Positions 8,943 to 17,489 are shown, counted from the stretch's first letter. The stretch: DNA of 64,000 nt from Alteribacter natronophilus (GCF_006007885.1 NZ_VCRO01000002.1:310001-374000); one strand, 5' to 3'. Notes: generated from the sequence alone by a model not told the origin. Numbers and translations are program-made.

Positions 8943-10142
8943 ATGAGATCAACCTGGAAAGTCAATTTTACAGAAACAGTTGTTTTCGGAAACGGCGCAA
9001 TAAATGAGCTGCCTGAGCTATGTGATAAATTTAACGCTAAAAATATTGTCATCGTAACAGATCGTGGCATTAGAGATGCAGGGATTCTTCAAAAAGTGGT
9101 CGACACGTTCGATGACTCCTATCAGACTTTCGTCTATGATCGGGCTATTCCTGAACCGCCGGTGGATAGCGCCGTCGAGTGTCTGGAAGAAGCAAAAAAT
9201 TATATGGATGTGGACCTTATAGTAGGACTTGGAGGAGGAAGCAGCATCGACCTTGCAAAAGTGGTCGCTCTCCTTCTCCGCTATGGAGGAGAACCGGCAG
9301 ATTACTTTGGCGAGCATAAAGTTCCAGGGCCGGTGGCACCGTTAATTGCAATTCCCACAACTGCTGGCACGGGCTCAGAAGTAACATCCGTTACGGTTCT
9401 GACCGATGTGAAAAATAAAATGAAGACCGGGATCTCTGCTAACGAACTCCGCCCTAAAGTAGCCCTTTTAGATCCGGAACTTACACTTAAGCTGCCGGCG
9501 TATGTGACGGCTTGTTCGGGAATCGACGCTCTGAGTCACGCAGTCGAGGCATACACAGCTAAAGATGCCCACTACATTGAAACGGACGATGAGCTGCTGT
9601 TTCAAGGTGGAAATCCAATCAGTGATGCACTTGCACTTCAGGCAATCAAGTATATTTTTGAAGGGCTGGTGCTTGCGGTTAATCAGGGGTCAAATATTGA
9701 AGCGCGAAGTAAAATGCTGATGGGCAGTCTGCTGGCCGGACAGGCATTTTCAAATGCGGGAACGGCAGCGGCACACGCTCTGGCCTATCCGTTAGGCGGC
9801 ATTGTTAAATCCCCTCATGGAGAATTAACAGGTTTACTTTTACCACACGTTCTCAGATATAACCAGTCAGTGATTAAAGACAAACTTGCGACAGTAGAGC
9901 GTTTTATCAGTCCTGAAAGTGGTGTACTTACAGAAGAAGAGGCGGGCGACCGTTTTATTGAGAGAGTTGAACAGCTTCTGGAGGAAATTCAGCTCCCATC
10001 TTCTCTTTCTCAAATTGGCGTAAAAGAAGAAGATCTGGCAGAAGTAGCGGAAAAAGCACTCACCATTGATCGTCTTGTAAGGAACACTCCCCGTGTGCCA
10101 ACGAAAGAAAGCTTTGAGAAACTTCTTCTCGGTGCTTTGTGA
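8943..10142 (+). CDS. Iron-containing alcohol dehydrogenase
   Basis: This 399-residue type III alcohol dehydrogenase carries GLGGGSSIDLAK (nucleotide binding), the TTAGTGSEVT loop and the metal-ligand regions SGIDALSHAVEAY and SPHGELTGLLLPH. It probably interconverts a hydroxyacid or polyol with a ketone or aldehyde. It lies 14 bases after the aldehyde dehydrogenase, and the pair could oxidise a diol stepwise to an acid. The exact substrate is not deducible. Confidence 0.9.
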   Translation: MRSTWKVNFTETVVFGNGAINELPELCDKFNAKNIVIVTDRGIRDAGILQKVVDTFDDSYQTFVYDRAIPEPPVDSAVECLEEAKNYMDVDLIVGLGGGSSIDLAKVVALLLRYGGEPADYFGEHKVPGPVAPLIAIPTTAGTGSEVTSVTVLTDVKNKMKTGISANELRPKVALLDPELTLKLPAYVTACSGIDALSHAVEAYTAKDAHYIETDDELLFQGGNPISDALALQAIKYIFEGLVLAVNQGSNIEARSKMLMGSLLAGQAFSNAGTAAAHALAYPLGGIVKSPHGELTGLLLPHVLRYNQSVIKDKLATVERFISPESGVLTEEEAGDRFIERVEQLLEEIQLPSSLSQIGVKEEDLAEVAEKALTIDRLVRNTPRVPTKESFEKLLLGAL

Positions 10143-10158
10143 ACAGGAGGGAAAACAC

Positions 10159-11166
10159 ATGAAAAAACCAGTAATTTGTATTACGATGGGTGATGGAGCA
10201 GGGATTGGCCCTGAGATTATCATGAAGATGATGAAAGATCCTGAAGTTTATGAGTGGGCTGACCTGGTCGTTTCAGGCGATTTAAAAATATTGAAAAGAG
10301 CAGGCGGTATCATAGGCGCCGATGTGGAGTTCAACTTAATCCGTACAATGGACGAAGCTGTGTTTAAAAAAGGAATCGTAAACGTCTTTGATCTCGATCT
10401 TTTGCCCGAAGATCTCCCCTTCGGCAGAATTTCACCAGCAGCCGGAGATGCCGCCTACCGGTACATTGAAAAAGCGGTTTCCCTCGCAAATACAGGCGAG
10501 ATTGATGTAATTTGTACTGCACCTTTGAACAAAGAAGCGATGCAAAAAGGCGGGCACCAGTATCCAGGCCATACAGAAATCCTCGCCGACCTTACGAGTA
10601 CGAACGACTACGCGATGCTGCTGTCCTCACCTAAGTTAAAGGTGATCCATGTGACAACGCATATCGGACTTATTGATGCTGTAAATAAGATCGAACCGGG
10701 AAGAGTATATAACGTGATCCGAATGGCTCATGATGTTCTAATACAATCAGGACTGGAAGATCCTCGTATTGCTGTGTGCGGAATCAATCCACATGCAGGT
10801 GAAAATGGTCTGTTCGGTTATGGAGAAGAAGGAGAGAAGCTGGACCCGGCCATTCGTAAAGCAAAAGAGGAAGGCATTAATGTTACAGATCCCCTGCCTG
10901 CGGATACGCTGTTTTTCCGTGCGGTAAGAGGAGACTTTGATATAGTTGTAGCTATGTATCATGATCAGGGCCATGCCCCGATAAAAGTCCTCGGCCTCGA
11001 ATCAGGGGTCAACATTACAGTCGGCCTTCCGATCCTGCGAACAAGTGTGGATCACGGAACAGCTTTTGATATAGCAGGAAAAGGTATTGCGGACGAAGCC
11101 AGCCTGAAAGAGGCTGTTCGTCAGGGAGTTGAAATGGCCCCCGCCCATAGCAGAAACCAAGGATAA
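10159..11166 (+). CDS. pdxA2: PdxA2-type 4-phospho-threonate/erythronate dehydrogenase
   Basis: This 335-residue protein is a PdxA-family dehydrogenase. It has the N-terminal ITMGDGAGIGPEI, the zinc-ligand regions GGHQYPGHTE and MYHDQGHAPIK, and GTAFDIAGKG. PdxA proper makes pyridoxal precursors, but PdxA2 paralogues next to DUF1537 kinases oxidise 4-phospho-D-threonate or 4-phospho-D-erythronate, and decarboxylation then yields dihydroxyacetone phosphate. That pairing is present here. ATG 10159 follows AGGAGG closely; upstream in-frame codons overlap the previous gene and lack a binding site. Confidence 0.88.
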   Translation: MKKPVICITMGDGAGIGPEIIMKMMKDPEVYEWADLVVSGDLKILKRAGGIIGADVEFNLIRTMDEAVFKKGIVNVFDLDLLPEDLPFGRISPAAGDAAYRYIEKAVSLANTGEIDVICTAPLNKEAMQKGGHQYPGHTEILADLTSTNDYAMLLSSPKLKVIHVTTHIGLIDAVNKIEPGRVYNVIRMAHDVLIQSGLEDPRIAVCGINPHAGENGLFGYGEEGEKLDPAIRKAKEEGINVTDPLPADTLFFRAVRGDFDIVVAMYHDQGHAPIKVLGLESGVNITVGLPILRTSVDHGTAFDIAGKGIADEASLKEAVRQGVEMAPAHSRNQG

Positions 11167-11184
11167 GGAAGGAGTGGCGATCTC

Positions 11185-12018
11185 TTGGATGTAACCAGAC
11201 ATCATGAAAAGGACAGAAGATTAGCTGATATCGTCAAAGAAATGCAAAAGGTCATGGTCGCTTTTTCAGGAGGAGTAGATTCGACTTTTCTTGCCTACAG
11301 GGCAACTGAAGAACTAGGCAGGGAAAATGTCCTGGCAGTGATTGCCTCTTCCGACACATTTCCCGAAAGAGAATTCTCAGAGGCTGTCTCCCTTTGTGAA
11401 GAAGTGGGCATTTCCTATCGGACCGTTCACGTTGAGGAATTGTCGAAAGATGAATTTGCAAGAAACGATGTAAACCGGTGTTATCATTGCCGAATTGGTT
11501 TGTACACTACTCTTCACCAGGTGGCGGAGGAGTCTGATTATCCCTTCATTCTTGATGGCACAAACTTCAGCGACATGAATGACTACCGCCCGGGGATGAA
11601 AGCAACCAGAGAAAAAGGTGTGAAAAGCCCTTTAAAAGAGGCTGAACTTACAAAAGACGACATCCGGCTCCTTTCAAGGGAACTGCAGCTTCGTACTTGG
11701 AACAAACCTTCCTTTGCCTGTCTGTCTTCTCGTATTCCCTATGGAACACGTATTACAGATGAAAAAATTGAGCAGCTTGAAAAAGCAGAAGACTACCTTT
11801 TCGATATGGGCTTTTACCAGGTGCGTGTACGTCACCATGGAGATATTGCGAGAATTGAAGTTAATCCGGATGAAATGGCAGCTGTCCTAAAGCAGCATGA
11901 CCAAATAGATACAGCCTTTAAGGAACTTGGATTCCATTATGTCTCTTTGGATCTGAAAGGCTACCGCACTGGAAGCATGAATGAGGTACTGAAACTTAAA
12001 CCGGAGAATGTACAATGA
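11185..12018 (+). CDS. larE: LarE, sulfur transferase for nickel-pincer nucleotide synthesis
   Basis: This 277-residue PP-loop ATPase adenylates the P2CMN precursor and inserts sulfur into it. The PP-loop SGGVDST is at residues 28-34. Cys179 (SFACLSS) corresponds to the sacrificial cysteine of Lactiplantibacillus LarE. Cys99 and Cys102 (RCYHC) are also present, so a cluster-binding LarE variant should be considered. TTG 11185 is supported by AAGGAG 10 bases upstream. The stop overlaps the larB ATG. Confidence 0.93.
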   Translation: MDVTRHHEKDRRLADIVKEMQKVMVAFSGGVDSTFLAYRATEELGRENVLAVIASSDTFPEREFSEAVSLCEEVGISYRTVHVEELSKDEFARNDVNRCYHCRIGLYTTLHQVAEESDYPFILDGTNFSDMNDYRPGMKATREKGVKSPLKEAELTKDDIRLLSRELQLRTWNKPSFACLSSRIPYGTRITDEKIEQLEKAEDYLFDMGFYQVRVRHHGDIARIEVNPDEMAAVLKQHDQIDTAFKELGFHYVSLDLKGYRTGSMNEVLKLKPENVQ

Positions 12019-12791
12019 GGGAACTTGAAGAAATTTTAATGAAGTATAAAGAAGGAAGAAAGACGCTGGATGATGTGAAAACAGACATTCTTGGCTTTCA
12101 GAAGATGCAGGATACGGTGTTTGATACGAACAGGGAAGAGCGGACCGGCTTCCCGGAAGTAGTTTACGGTCTCGGAAAAACGGCAGAGCAGATTTCTGAG
12201 ATCGCTGCCCACAGAAAAGGAAAAACACTCCGCCTGCTTATTACAAGAGTCGATCCGGAAAAAGCCCGTTCTGTTCTGGTAGATCATCCTGATTTGAATT
12301 ACGATGAAAGGGCAGAAGCCTTGTGGCACTCTGAAGGAGTAGACGGTATAGAGAGGAATGCTGATTATCCTTCAATTGCAGTAGTGTGTGCTGGTACTTC
12401 GGATGTGAAGGTGGCAGCCGAAGCTGCAAGAACAATTAATATTTTTGGCGGAAAATGCACTGAATTTTATGATGTGGGAGTTGCAGGCATACACAGGTTG
12501 TTTCATGTGCTTCCCGAGATAAAGAAGGCTAAAGTGGTGATTGCGATTGCAGGCATGGAAGGGGCTTTGCCGAGTGTACTGGCAGGCCTGATCGAGCGGC
12601 CTCTTATCGCTGTACCAACAAGCCAGGGTTACGGGGCCGGTTTTTCCGGTGTAACCCCTTTACTTAGCATGCTGACTGCCTGTGCGCCTGGAATAAGTGT
12701 TGTGAACATAGATAACGGATTTGGCGCTGCATATCAGGCATTGTCCATAGTAAGGCTCATCGAAGAAGAGAGGGAAAAGAATGAAAGCTGA
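12015..12791 (+). CDS. larB: LarB, NaAD carboxylase/hydrolase of NPN cofactor synthesis
   Basis: This 258-residue protein is related to PurE-type AIR carboxylases. LarB carboxylates and hydrolyses nicotinic acid adenine dinucleotide, the first step to the LarA cofactor. The family blocks VVCAGTSD, YDVGVAGIHR and GYGAGFSG are present, and Cys223 (LTACAPG) aligns with the catalytic cysteine near position 221 of characterised LarB. It overlaps larE at the start and larC1 at the end, showing tight coupling. Confidence 0.94.
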   Translation: MRELEEILMKYKEGRKTLDDVKTDILGFQKMQDTVFDTNREERTGFPEVVYGLGKTAEQISEIAAHRKGKTLRLLITRVDPEKARSVLVDHPDLNYDERAEALWHSEGVDGIERNADYPSIAVVCAGTSDVKVAAEAARTINIFGGKCTEFYDVGVAGIHRLFHVLPEIKKAKVVIAIAGMEGALPSVLAGLIERPLIAVPTSQGYGAGFSGVTPLLSMLTACAPGISVVNIDNGFGAAYQALSIVRLIEEEREKNES

Positions 12792-13644
12792 CAGTCAGTC
12801 TGAAAGCCGAACCCTGTATCTGGAGTGTCATTCCGGAATCAGTGGTGATATGACCGTTGGGGCTTTACTCGATTTGAATATCATGACTTTAGAGGAATTA
12901 AATAATGAATTGGATAAGCTGGGTATCGATGGCCAATGGGAAACAGGTTGTGAGCGGGTCATTAAAAACGGTATAAGTGCGGCAAAGTTTGACGTCCATG
13001 ACCTGGAAAACGATCATGGACACACTCACGCTCATACAGACGGTGATCCTCATCACCACCATAATGATGGTGATGAGGGGCATACACACAGTGCTGATCA
13101 TGGGAGTGAGCACAGCCATAATCACGGTCACCATCACCGAACATATACTTCTATAAAAAATATGATAGAAGATTCAGGGCTTGATAGCAGCGTCCAAAAA
13201 GATGCTGTCGCAATGTTAAAAGTGATTGGCGAAGCAGAGGCGGCAATCCATGGCATGAAGTTGGACCAGGTTCATTTTCATGAAGTGGGTGCGATCGATT
13301 CGATTATCGATATCGTATCAACCGCAATTTTGATGAACCGTTTAAACCCTGATAAAGTCCTGTCTACTCCGATCCCGGTTGGAAACGGCCAAATCCATAT
13401 TGACCATGGGCTTTATCCTGTGCCCGCTCCTGCCACACTTGCTATTCTGAAAGGTGTGCCAATTAAGCAGACGGACGTCAAATCTGAACTGACTACTCCG
13501 ACCGGTGCAGCTATTGTAAAACACTATGTAGACAAATTTAGTGGATTTCCTGACATGACAGTGCAGAACATCGGCTACGGTGCGGGAACCAAGACATTCC
13601 CTAAAGTTCCGAATGTTGTACGAATGACAGTGGGTTCGCATTGA
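12781..13644 (+). CDS. larC1: LarC1, N-terminal part of the nickel insertase LarC
   Basis: This 287-residue protein matches the N-terminal half of LarC, the CTP-dependent cyclometallase that inserts nickel into the pincer nucleotide. It starts YLECHSGISGDM, has HFHEVGAIDSIIDIV and ends near PNVVRMTVGSH. A His-rich stretch at residues 79-120 with about twenty histidines probably stores or delivers nickel. In Lactiplantibacillus the C-terminal half is joined by a ribosomal frameshift. Here the frame closes at 13644 in front of a terminator and the other half is a separate gene on the opposite strand. Confidence 0.92.
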   Translation: MKADSQSESRTLYLECHSGISGDMTVGALLDLNIMTLEELNNELDKLGIDGQWETGCERVIKNGISAAKFDVHDLENDHGHTHAHTDGDPHHHHNDGDEGHTHSADHGSEHSHNHGHHHRTYTSIKNMIEDSGLDSSVQKDAVAMLKVIGEAEAAIHGMKLDQVHFHEVGAIDSIIDIVSTAILMNRLNPDKVLSTPIPVGNGQIHIDHGLYPVPAPATLAILKGVPIKQTDVKSELTTPTGAAIVKHYVDKFSGFPDMTVQNIGYGAGTKTFPKVPNVVRMTVGSH

Positions 13645-13648
13645 TAAT

Positions 13649-13684
13649 AAAAGGAATGCTCCTGAACGAAGGAGCATTCCTTTT
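13649..13684. terminator. Bidirectional terminator between larC1 and larC2
   Basis: A perfect 14-bp stem (13649-13662 with 13671-13684) begins with A4 and ends with T4, so it can stop transcription in both directions. It separates the end of the plus-strand operon from the end of larC2, whose stop codon lies within the stem. Confidence 0.85.
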
Positions 13685-14144
13685 ATTTATCTTTTTGATT
13701 TAAGTATGACCAGACATACTGGTATATCTCTTTTATAGGGACTTCCTGACTTTTGGCAATTAAACGGCAATCTTCATATTCTGGGGCTTGCTGAACAACG
13801 GTTCCCTTATAGGATCCTTCTTTGACTGTGATTTCACCCCAGGGCGAAGGGATCTTAAAAAAACTGCGCTCAAGACGGTGCACGGACAGAGGATAATACC
13901 TAACTCCGAGGGTTGTTGTTTCACGAAAAAGGATTGATTTCATCTTATTCAAGTCGTTTAATTCACAGAGAATCTGCATTAAGTAGCCTGGTCTATTTTT
14001 TTTCATAAAGATAGGAGAATAATAAACGTCCCTTGCCCCCGCGTTGAATAGCAGCTCCATAACGTAACCAAGCCATTCTCCTGAAATATCATCAAGGTTA
14101 ACTTCTAATTTAATCATCTCTGTATCAATATGTTCAGTGTCCAT
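13683..14144 (-). CDS. larC2: LarC2, C-terminal part of the nickel insertase, inverted and separate
   Basis: This 153-residue protein matches the C-terminal domain of LarC. The shared blocks include LEVNLDDISGE, the MKKNRPG segment, FRETTTLGVRYY and APEYEDCR. It has its own ATG 9 bases after AAGGAG and is transcribed towards larC1, so the two halves must be made from separate mRNAs and associate as proteins. In known systems larC1 and larC2 are adjacent in the same direction and translated partly as a fusion. This arrangement removes the frameshift control. Identity is well supported; the functional consequence is inferred. Confidence 0.88.
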   Translation of the reverse strand: MDTEHIDTEMIKLEVNLDDISGEWLGYVMELLFNAGARDVYYSPIFMKKNRPGYLMQILCELNDLNKMKSILFRETTTLGVRYYPLSVHRLERSFFKIPSPWGEITVKEGSYKGTVVQQAPEYEDCRLIAKSQEVPIKEIYQYVWSYLNQKDK

Positions 14145-14162
14145 TTCTGCACGCTCCTTTTA

Positions 14163-14590
14163 AGTATTAATATATCGTGGAGTACTGGTGCTCCTGACTT
14201 CTTCCAAACTTATGAGAGGTTGAGAAGAAAAGCGGTTTGCGATCCCAAAGTAGATAAGAAGCGACAGAATGTCGTTGATGGTTGTAATCAGCTGACCCGG
14301 GAAGCGATGGCCGGGTCGGCCTTTGAGTTTGAAGAGAATCTGAGGGAGGATGGTTCCGGTCACCCGGCGACCATCGGCGTAAAGAAGGCGAGTGCGACAC
14401 CGGATTCGAGAGTGTCTTCAAAGCCGCTGACGATCCCGCTGGACCGAAGACTCACAAACAGAAAAAACACAAGCCACGGCAGACGGTGGTAGGCTACCAT
14501 GAGTGGATTCGTGCTGTACATCACATCTACAATTTTATCCTTGGTGTCACCCAAGATCAATATTGAGCACCCTTCAGAAAGATATCTTCA
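14163..14590 (-). pseudogene. Decayed mgtE magnesium transporter fragment
   Basis: Reading leftwards from about 14590, one frame gives STNPLMVAYHRLPWLVFF and GFEDTLESGVALAFFTPM, a recognisable MgtE membrane segment. A shifted frame then gives TGTILPQILFKLKG and QLITTINDILSLLIYFGIA, the end of MgtE. Roughly 90 residues that should lie between them are absent and the frame is broken, so this is a remnant. The gap between larC2 and the next gene is otherwise empty. Confidence 0.7.
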
Positions 14591-14724
14591 ATTTTATAGG
14601 TAATTTGTATGTAAATAACAAAGTTCTACAAAAATTAAAACAATCTAATATACTTACTTTATAATAGCGATAGGTATAATTTCCTAATACCAGACAGCAA
14701 AAACGAAAAAGGAGTGTGCTATCC

Positions 14725-15099
14725 ATGGAAGAGGCGTTTACTTTCCTCCACTTTTTATGCATGGTTTTACTTATAACCGGACTTTTTAAACCGGGGCTTG
14801 CGCTGTTTTTTATGCCGGAGCATAAGCGAACATCAAAAGATGTGATTTTCGTATACGGTCTTGCGATCGTTGGAATGACGCTAGCGGCGTTTTTAGTGAT
14901 ACCGGCAGAAACCGCCCTCTTTTTTATTGTGATGCCATTAATGATTGCGGTCGTAATTGGTTTTTTTCGACCGGGAAGAGTGCTGCCTTTCCTTGCAGAA
15001 AATAAAAGAAAACGAAAGTCTGTATTTGTTTACCTTGCCGGACCTTTAGTTGTCCTGCTTTTTAATCGCCGGGTTAATCGCACCGGATGCAGAATTTGA
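14725..15099 (+). CDS. Membrane protein fragment, probable N-terminus of the next gene
   Basis: This 124-residue reading frame has four hydrophobic segments and no family I recognise. Its start, ATG 14725, follows AAGGAG by 10 bases. The last residues after VVLLF look out of frame: one base fewer in the run of five T at about 15059-15063 would continue it directly into the following coiled-coil/DUF4352 frame, giving a protein of about 440 residues. Either the gene is frameshifted or the base is a homopolymer error. Confidence 0.6.
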   Translation: MEEAFTFLHFLCMVLLITGLFKPGLALFFMPEHKRTSKDVIFVYGLAIVGMTLAAFLVIPAETALFFIVMPLMIAVVIGFFRPGRVLPFLAENKRKRKSVFVYLAGPLVVLLFNRRVNRTGCRI

Positions 15100-16042
15100 T
15101 CATGCGCATGCAGAGCAGGTTGCCGCGCAGGCGGATTCCTTAACTGAGGAGGAACAGGCTGCCCGGGAGCAGTACATAGCAGAAGCTGAAGAAGAGGCAA
15201 GAAAGGAAGCAGAAGAAAGCCTTGAAGAAGCGCGAGCTGCCCGGGAAGAGGCAGAAGCGCGGGCAGAGAAGGCGGAGCAGGAACGCATAGAGGCAGAGCA
15301 GGCGGCTGAAGAGGAGGAAGAAGCGAGAAAAGAAGCGGAGGCCAGAGCACAGGAGGAAGAAGAAGCGCGCCTGGAAGCGGAGGCTAAAGCGGAAGAAGAA
15401 CGCAAAAAGGAGGAAGCGGAAGCAGAGAGAAAAGAACAGGAACGAAAGGAAGCGGAAGCAGCTGCCGAAGCTGAAGAAGAAGCAAAGCGGGAAGCAGAGG
15501 AAAAGAAGAGAAAAGAAGAAGAGAAGATAGCAAAAGCGGAAGAAGAAGCGCAGCGTGAAGCGGAAGAAAAAGCTCAGCAGGAAGCAGAAGAACAGGCGCG
15601 TGCAGAGGCTGAAGCAGCAGAAAATGATCCGGATTATTATGTTGGAAGTCCTGTCAGGGTCGGCGACCTTGAATATTTGGTGCATGATTTCTGGTTTTAC
15701 AGCAGTTTATCGGACGGTTTCTCTCAATTAAATACGAGTGGTACGTTTCTCGTTATGGATGTGGAAGTGCACAACCACGACTCACGTCCACGGTTAGTGG
15801 ATTCGTCGATGTTTACGCTCTATGACGGGGAGGGGAGGACGTTTCACCCTGATTACGACGCTGATTATTACGTGAATCAAATTCCATTTGAACTCTTTAT
15901 TAATGAAGTGAATCCCAACCTGAGTGTACGAACCAACATTGTCTTTGAAATCCCTGAAACATGGGGACTGGAGCTCGAAGTCGCTTCAAGCTTCGGATGG
16001 TCATTGTGGGGACACGATTATGAGCGGATCTTCATTAATTAG
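15050..16042 (+). CDS. Coiled-coil DUF4352 protein, probable continuation of the preceding frame
   Basis: The frame begins with a hydrophobic FLIAGLIAP piece, then a highly charged Glu/Ala/Lys/Arg coiled coil (about residues 30-190), then a C-terminal beta-rich domain (about 200-330) of the DUF4352 telokin-like type with DYYVGSPVRVGDLEY and VMDVEVHNHD. DUF4352 domains are extracytoplasmic and often lipoprotein-borne. No good ribosome binding site precedes the nominal TTG 15050, which supports fusion with the upstream membrane segment. Function is unknown; a cell-envelope role is likely. Confidence 0.72.
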   Translation: MSCFLIAGLIAPDAEFDHAHAEQVAAQADSLTEEEQAAREQYIAEAEEEARKEAEESLEEARAAREEAEARAEKAEQERIEAEQAAEEEEEARKEAEARAQEEEEARLEAEAKAEEERKKEEAEAERKEQERKEAEAAAEAEEEAKREAEEKKRKEEEKIAKAEEEAQREAEEKAQQEAEEQARAEAEAAENDPDYYVGSPVRVGDLEYLVHDFWFYSSLSDGFSQLNTSGTFLVMDVEVHNHDSRPRLVDSSMFTLYDGEGRTFHPDYDADYYVNQIPFELFINEVNPNLSVRTNIVFEIPETWGLELEVASSFGWSLWGHDYERIFIN

Positions 16043-16131
16043 TTATGTAAGGGGTAAAATAGCAATTTCAGGTACAATCAAGCGAACGTCACAGAAAATC
16101 ACCTATAAGTGTCTTTAGGGAGGCAGTTACC

Positions 16132-17109
16132 ATGTACAATGTATCAAATGAGAAGGCAGTAAAAATAGGTGCTACCACTTTCTCAGAGCTTAATTATAAA
16201 GAAAGTGATATTGAAGAATTACTGCGAAAAAATATTGATATGATATGCGATGAAGAAGAATCGATGCTAATAGTCGGAAAGCAAGTCAGGAACGCCCAGC
16301 ATGGAATTAGCGACCTCACTGCTATTGATAATAAAGGGAATATTGTATTAGTTGAAATTAAGAGGGATCGTAAAGATATGGAATTAAGGAAAGAAGCCTT
16401 TGAGTTTCAGGCCATCCGATATGCAGCCAGCTATGCCACGATAGAGGACCCTGAGGATTTAGTGAATAAAATATACGCGCCGTATATTGAAAAATACCGA
16501 AGCGACTTTGAAGATGGTTCTTTAACAAGTGCAGAACTTGGTAATAGGAAATTAAATGAGTTTTTGCAGGAAAATGGAGCCGGGAATGACTTTAATAGGA
16601 ACCAGAGAATCATACTGGTTGCGTCGGATTTTGATGAGCAGACAGTATCAGCTGTAGCATGGTTAAACAGTAATAATGTTGATATTAGTTGTTTTAAGAT
16701 GACGCCATATAAAATCAATGGGGAAGTGTTCATAAATATTGAAAAGGTTTTGCCTTTGAATACATATAAAGATCATTATGTGAATTTCTTAGAGAGTCCT
16801 ATAAAAAGCACCATTAAGAAAAAAGGATTTACACGAAGAGCTCTACCTAAAATTGATGACATGCTTGAGTGGGGTGTCGTTAGGGCCGGTGACATCATAG
16901 TTGCTAAAGGGCGGGATGATGAAGGGGTGCTTTTGCCAAACGGGAATGTAGAAGTTAATGGTGACGAAATTTCTATGCAGAAATGGTTAAAGGAGTTATT
17001 TGGCTGGTCCAGTATTCAGACTTATGTGTTTGCAGTTCATAAAGAGACGGGGAAGACACTTTCTCAAATACGTGAGGAGTATATGGAGAAGGAGCAGGAA
17101 ATAAGGTAA
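16132..17109 (+). CDS. PD-(D/E)XK nuclease-like protein with RAMA-like C-terminus
   Basis: This 325-residue protein has an N-terminal DUF91/NucS-like nuclease core. The pattern is ISDLTAID (Asp), then VLVEIKR (Glu-x-Lys) about 14 residues later, then a helix-rich block with FQAIRYAAS. The last 90 residues (WGVVRAGDIIVAKG, VNGDEIS, then a Trp-containing end) resemble the RAMA domain associated with restriction and modification proteins. It is more AT-rich than its neighbours and stands alone, which suggests horizontal transfer. A role in DNA recognition or cleavage is inferred. Confidence 0.65.
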   Translation: MYNVSNEKAVKIGATTFSELNYKESDIEELLRKNIDMICDEEESMLIVGKQVRNAQHGISDLTAIDNKGNIVLVEIKRDRKDMELRKEAFEFQAIRYAASYATIEDPEDLVNKIYAPYIEKYRSDFEDGSLTSAELGNRKLNEFLQENGAGNDFNRNQRIILVASDFDEQTVSAVAWLNSNNVDISCFKMTPYKINGEVFINIEKVLPLNTYKDHYVNFLESPIKSTIKKKGFTRRALPKIDDMLEWGVVRAGDIIVAKGRDDEGVLLPNGNVEVNGDEISMQKWLKELFGWSSIQTYVFAVHKETGKTLSQIREEYMEKEQEIR

Positions 17110-17185
17110 TTTTCGGCCGCGCTGCAGGGGGAAGCATGAAGAGGGTTTCTGTCACCACCTGACAAAGTCGGGAAATGGCTGTCAC

Positions 17186-17392
17186 GTGTGGACGTTTTTT
17201 CGGCAGCTGTTCCTGCTGCGGAAGCAAGAAAGCTGGGCAGTCGGGAAGGAATCGGTTCAGGTATACGATTATGTGGATGAGAGAGAACCGGTATTAGCGA
17301 GTATGTACGAAAAGCGTCTAAAAGGCTACCGTGCGCTTGGGTACAAGGAGTGCGGGGAAGAGAGCGGTGCTGAGCAGCTGATGTTGTTTTGA
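17186..17392 (+). pseudogene. C-terminal remnant of a DEAD/DEAH-box helicase-like protein
   Basis: The short frame contains QVYDYVDEREPVLASMYEKR and LKGYRALGY, a pattern I associate with the extreme C-terminus of large Bacillota superfamily II helicases. The rest of such a gene (hundreds of codons) is absent upstream. It is probably a leftover of a deletion rather than a 68-residue gene. Homology is from memory only. Confidence 0.45.
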
Positions 17393-17489
17393 GAGTTAAA
17401 CGAGAGAATAATTGAAACAGCCGTTTTTGACGGCTGTTGTGAGTGCCAACCTCCTTGTTCCCTGCTGGTTGCAGCCGGCACAGCAAGAA

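Noticed and set aside
13600-13690. Programmed frameshift joining larC1 to larC2
   Set aside because: larC2 is on the opposite strand and a perfect terminator separates the genes, so frameshifting cannot join them.
14130-14492. Plus-strand 120-codon frame after larC2
   Set aside because: It is antisense to the MgtE remnant and shows no protein family on the plus strand.
15100-15685. Ser/Ala- and Phe/Leu-rich minus-strand frames
   Set aside because: These are complements of the Glu/Ala/Lys coiled-coil coding sequence on the plus strand.
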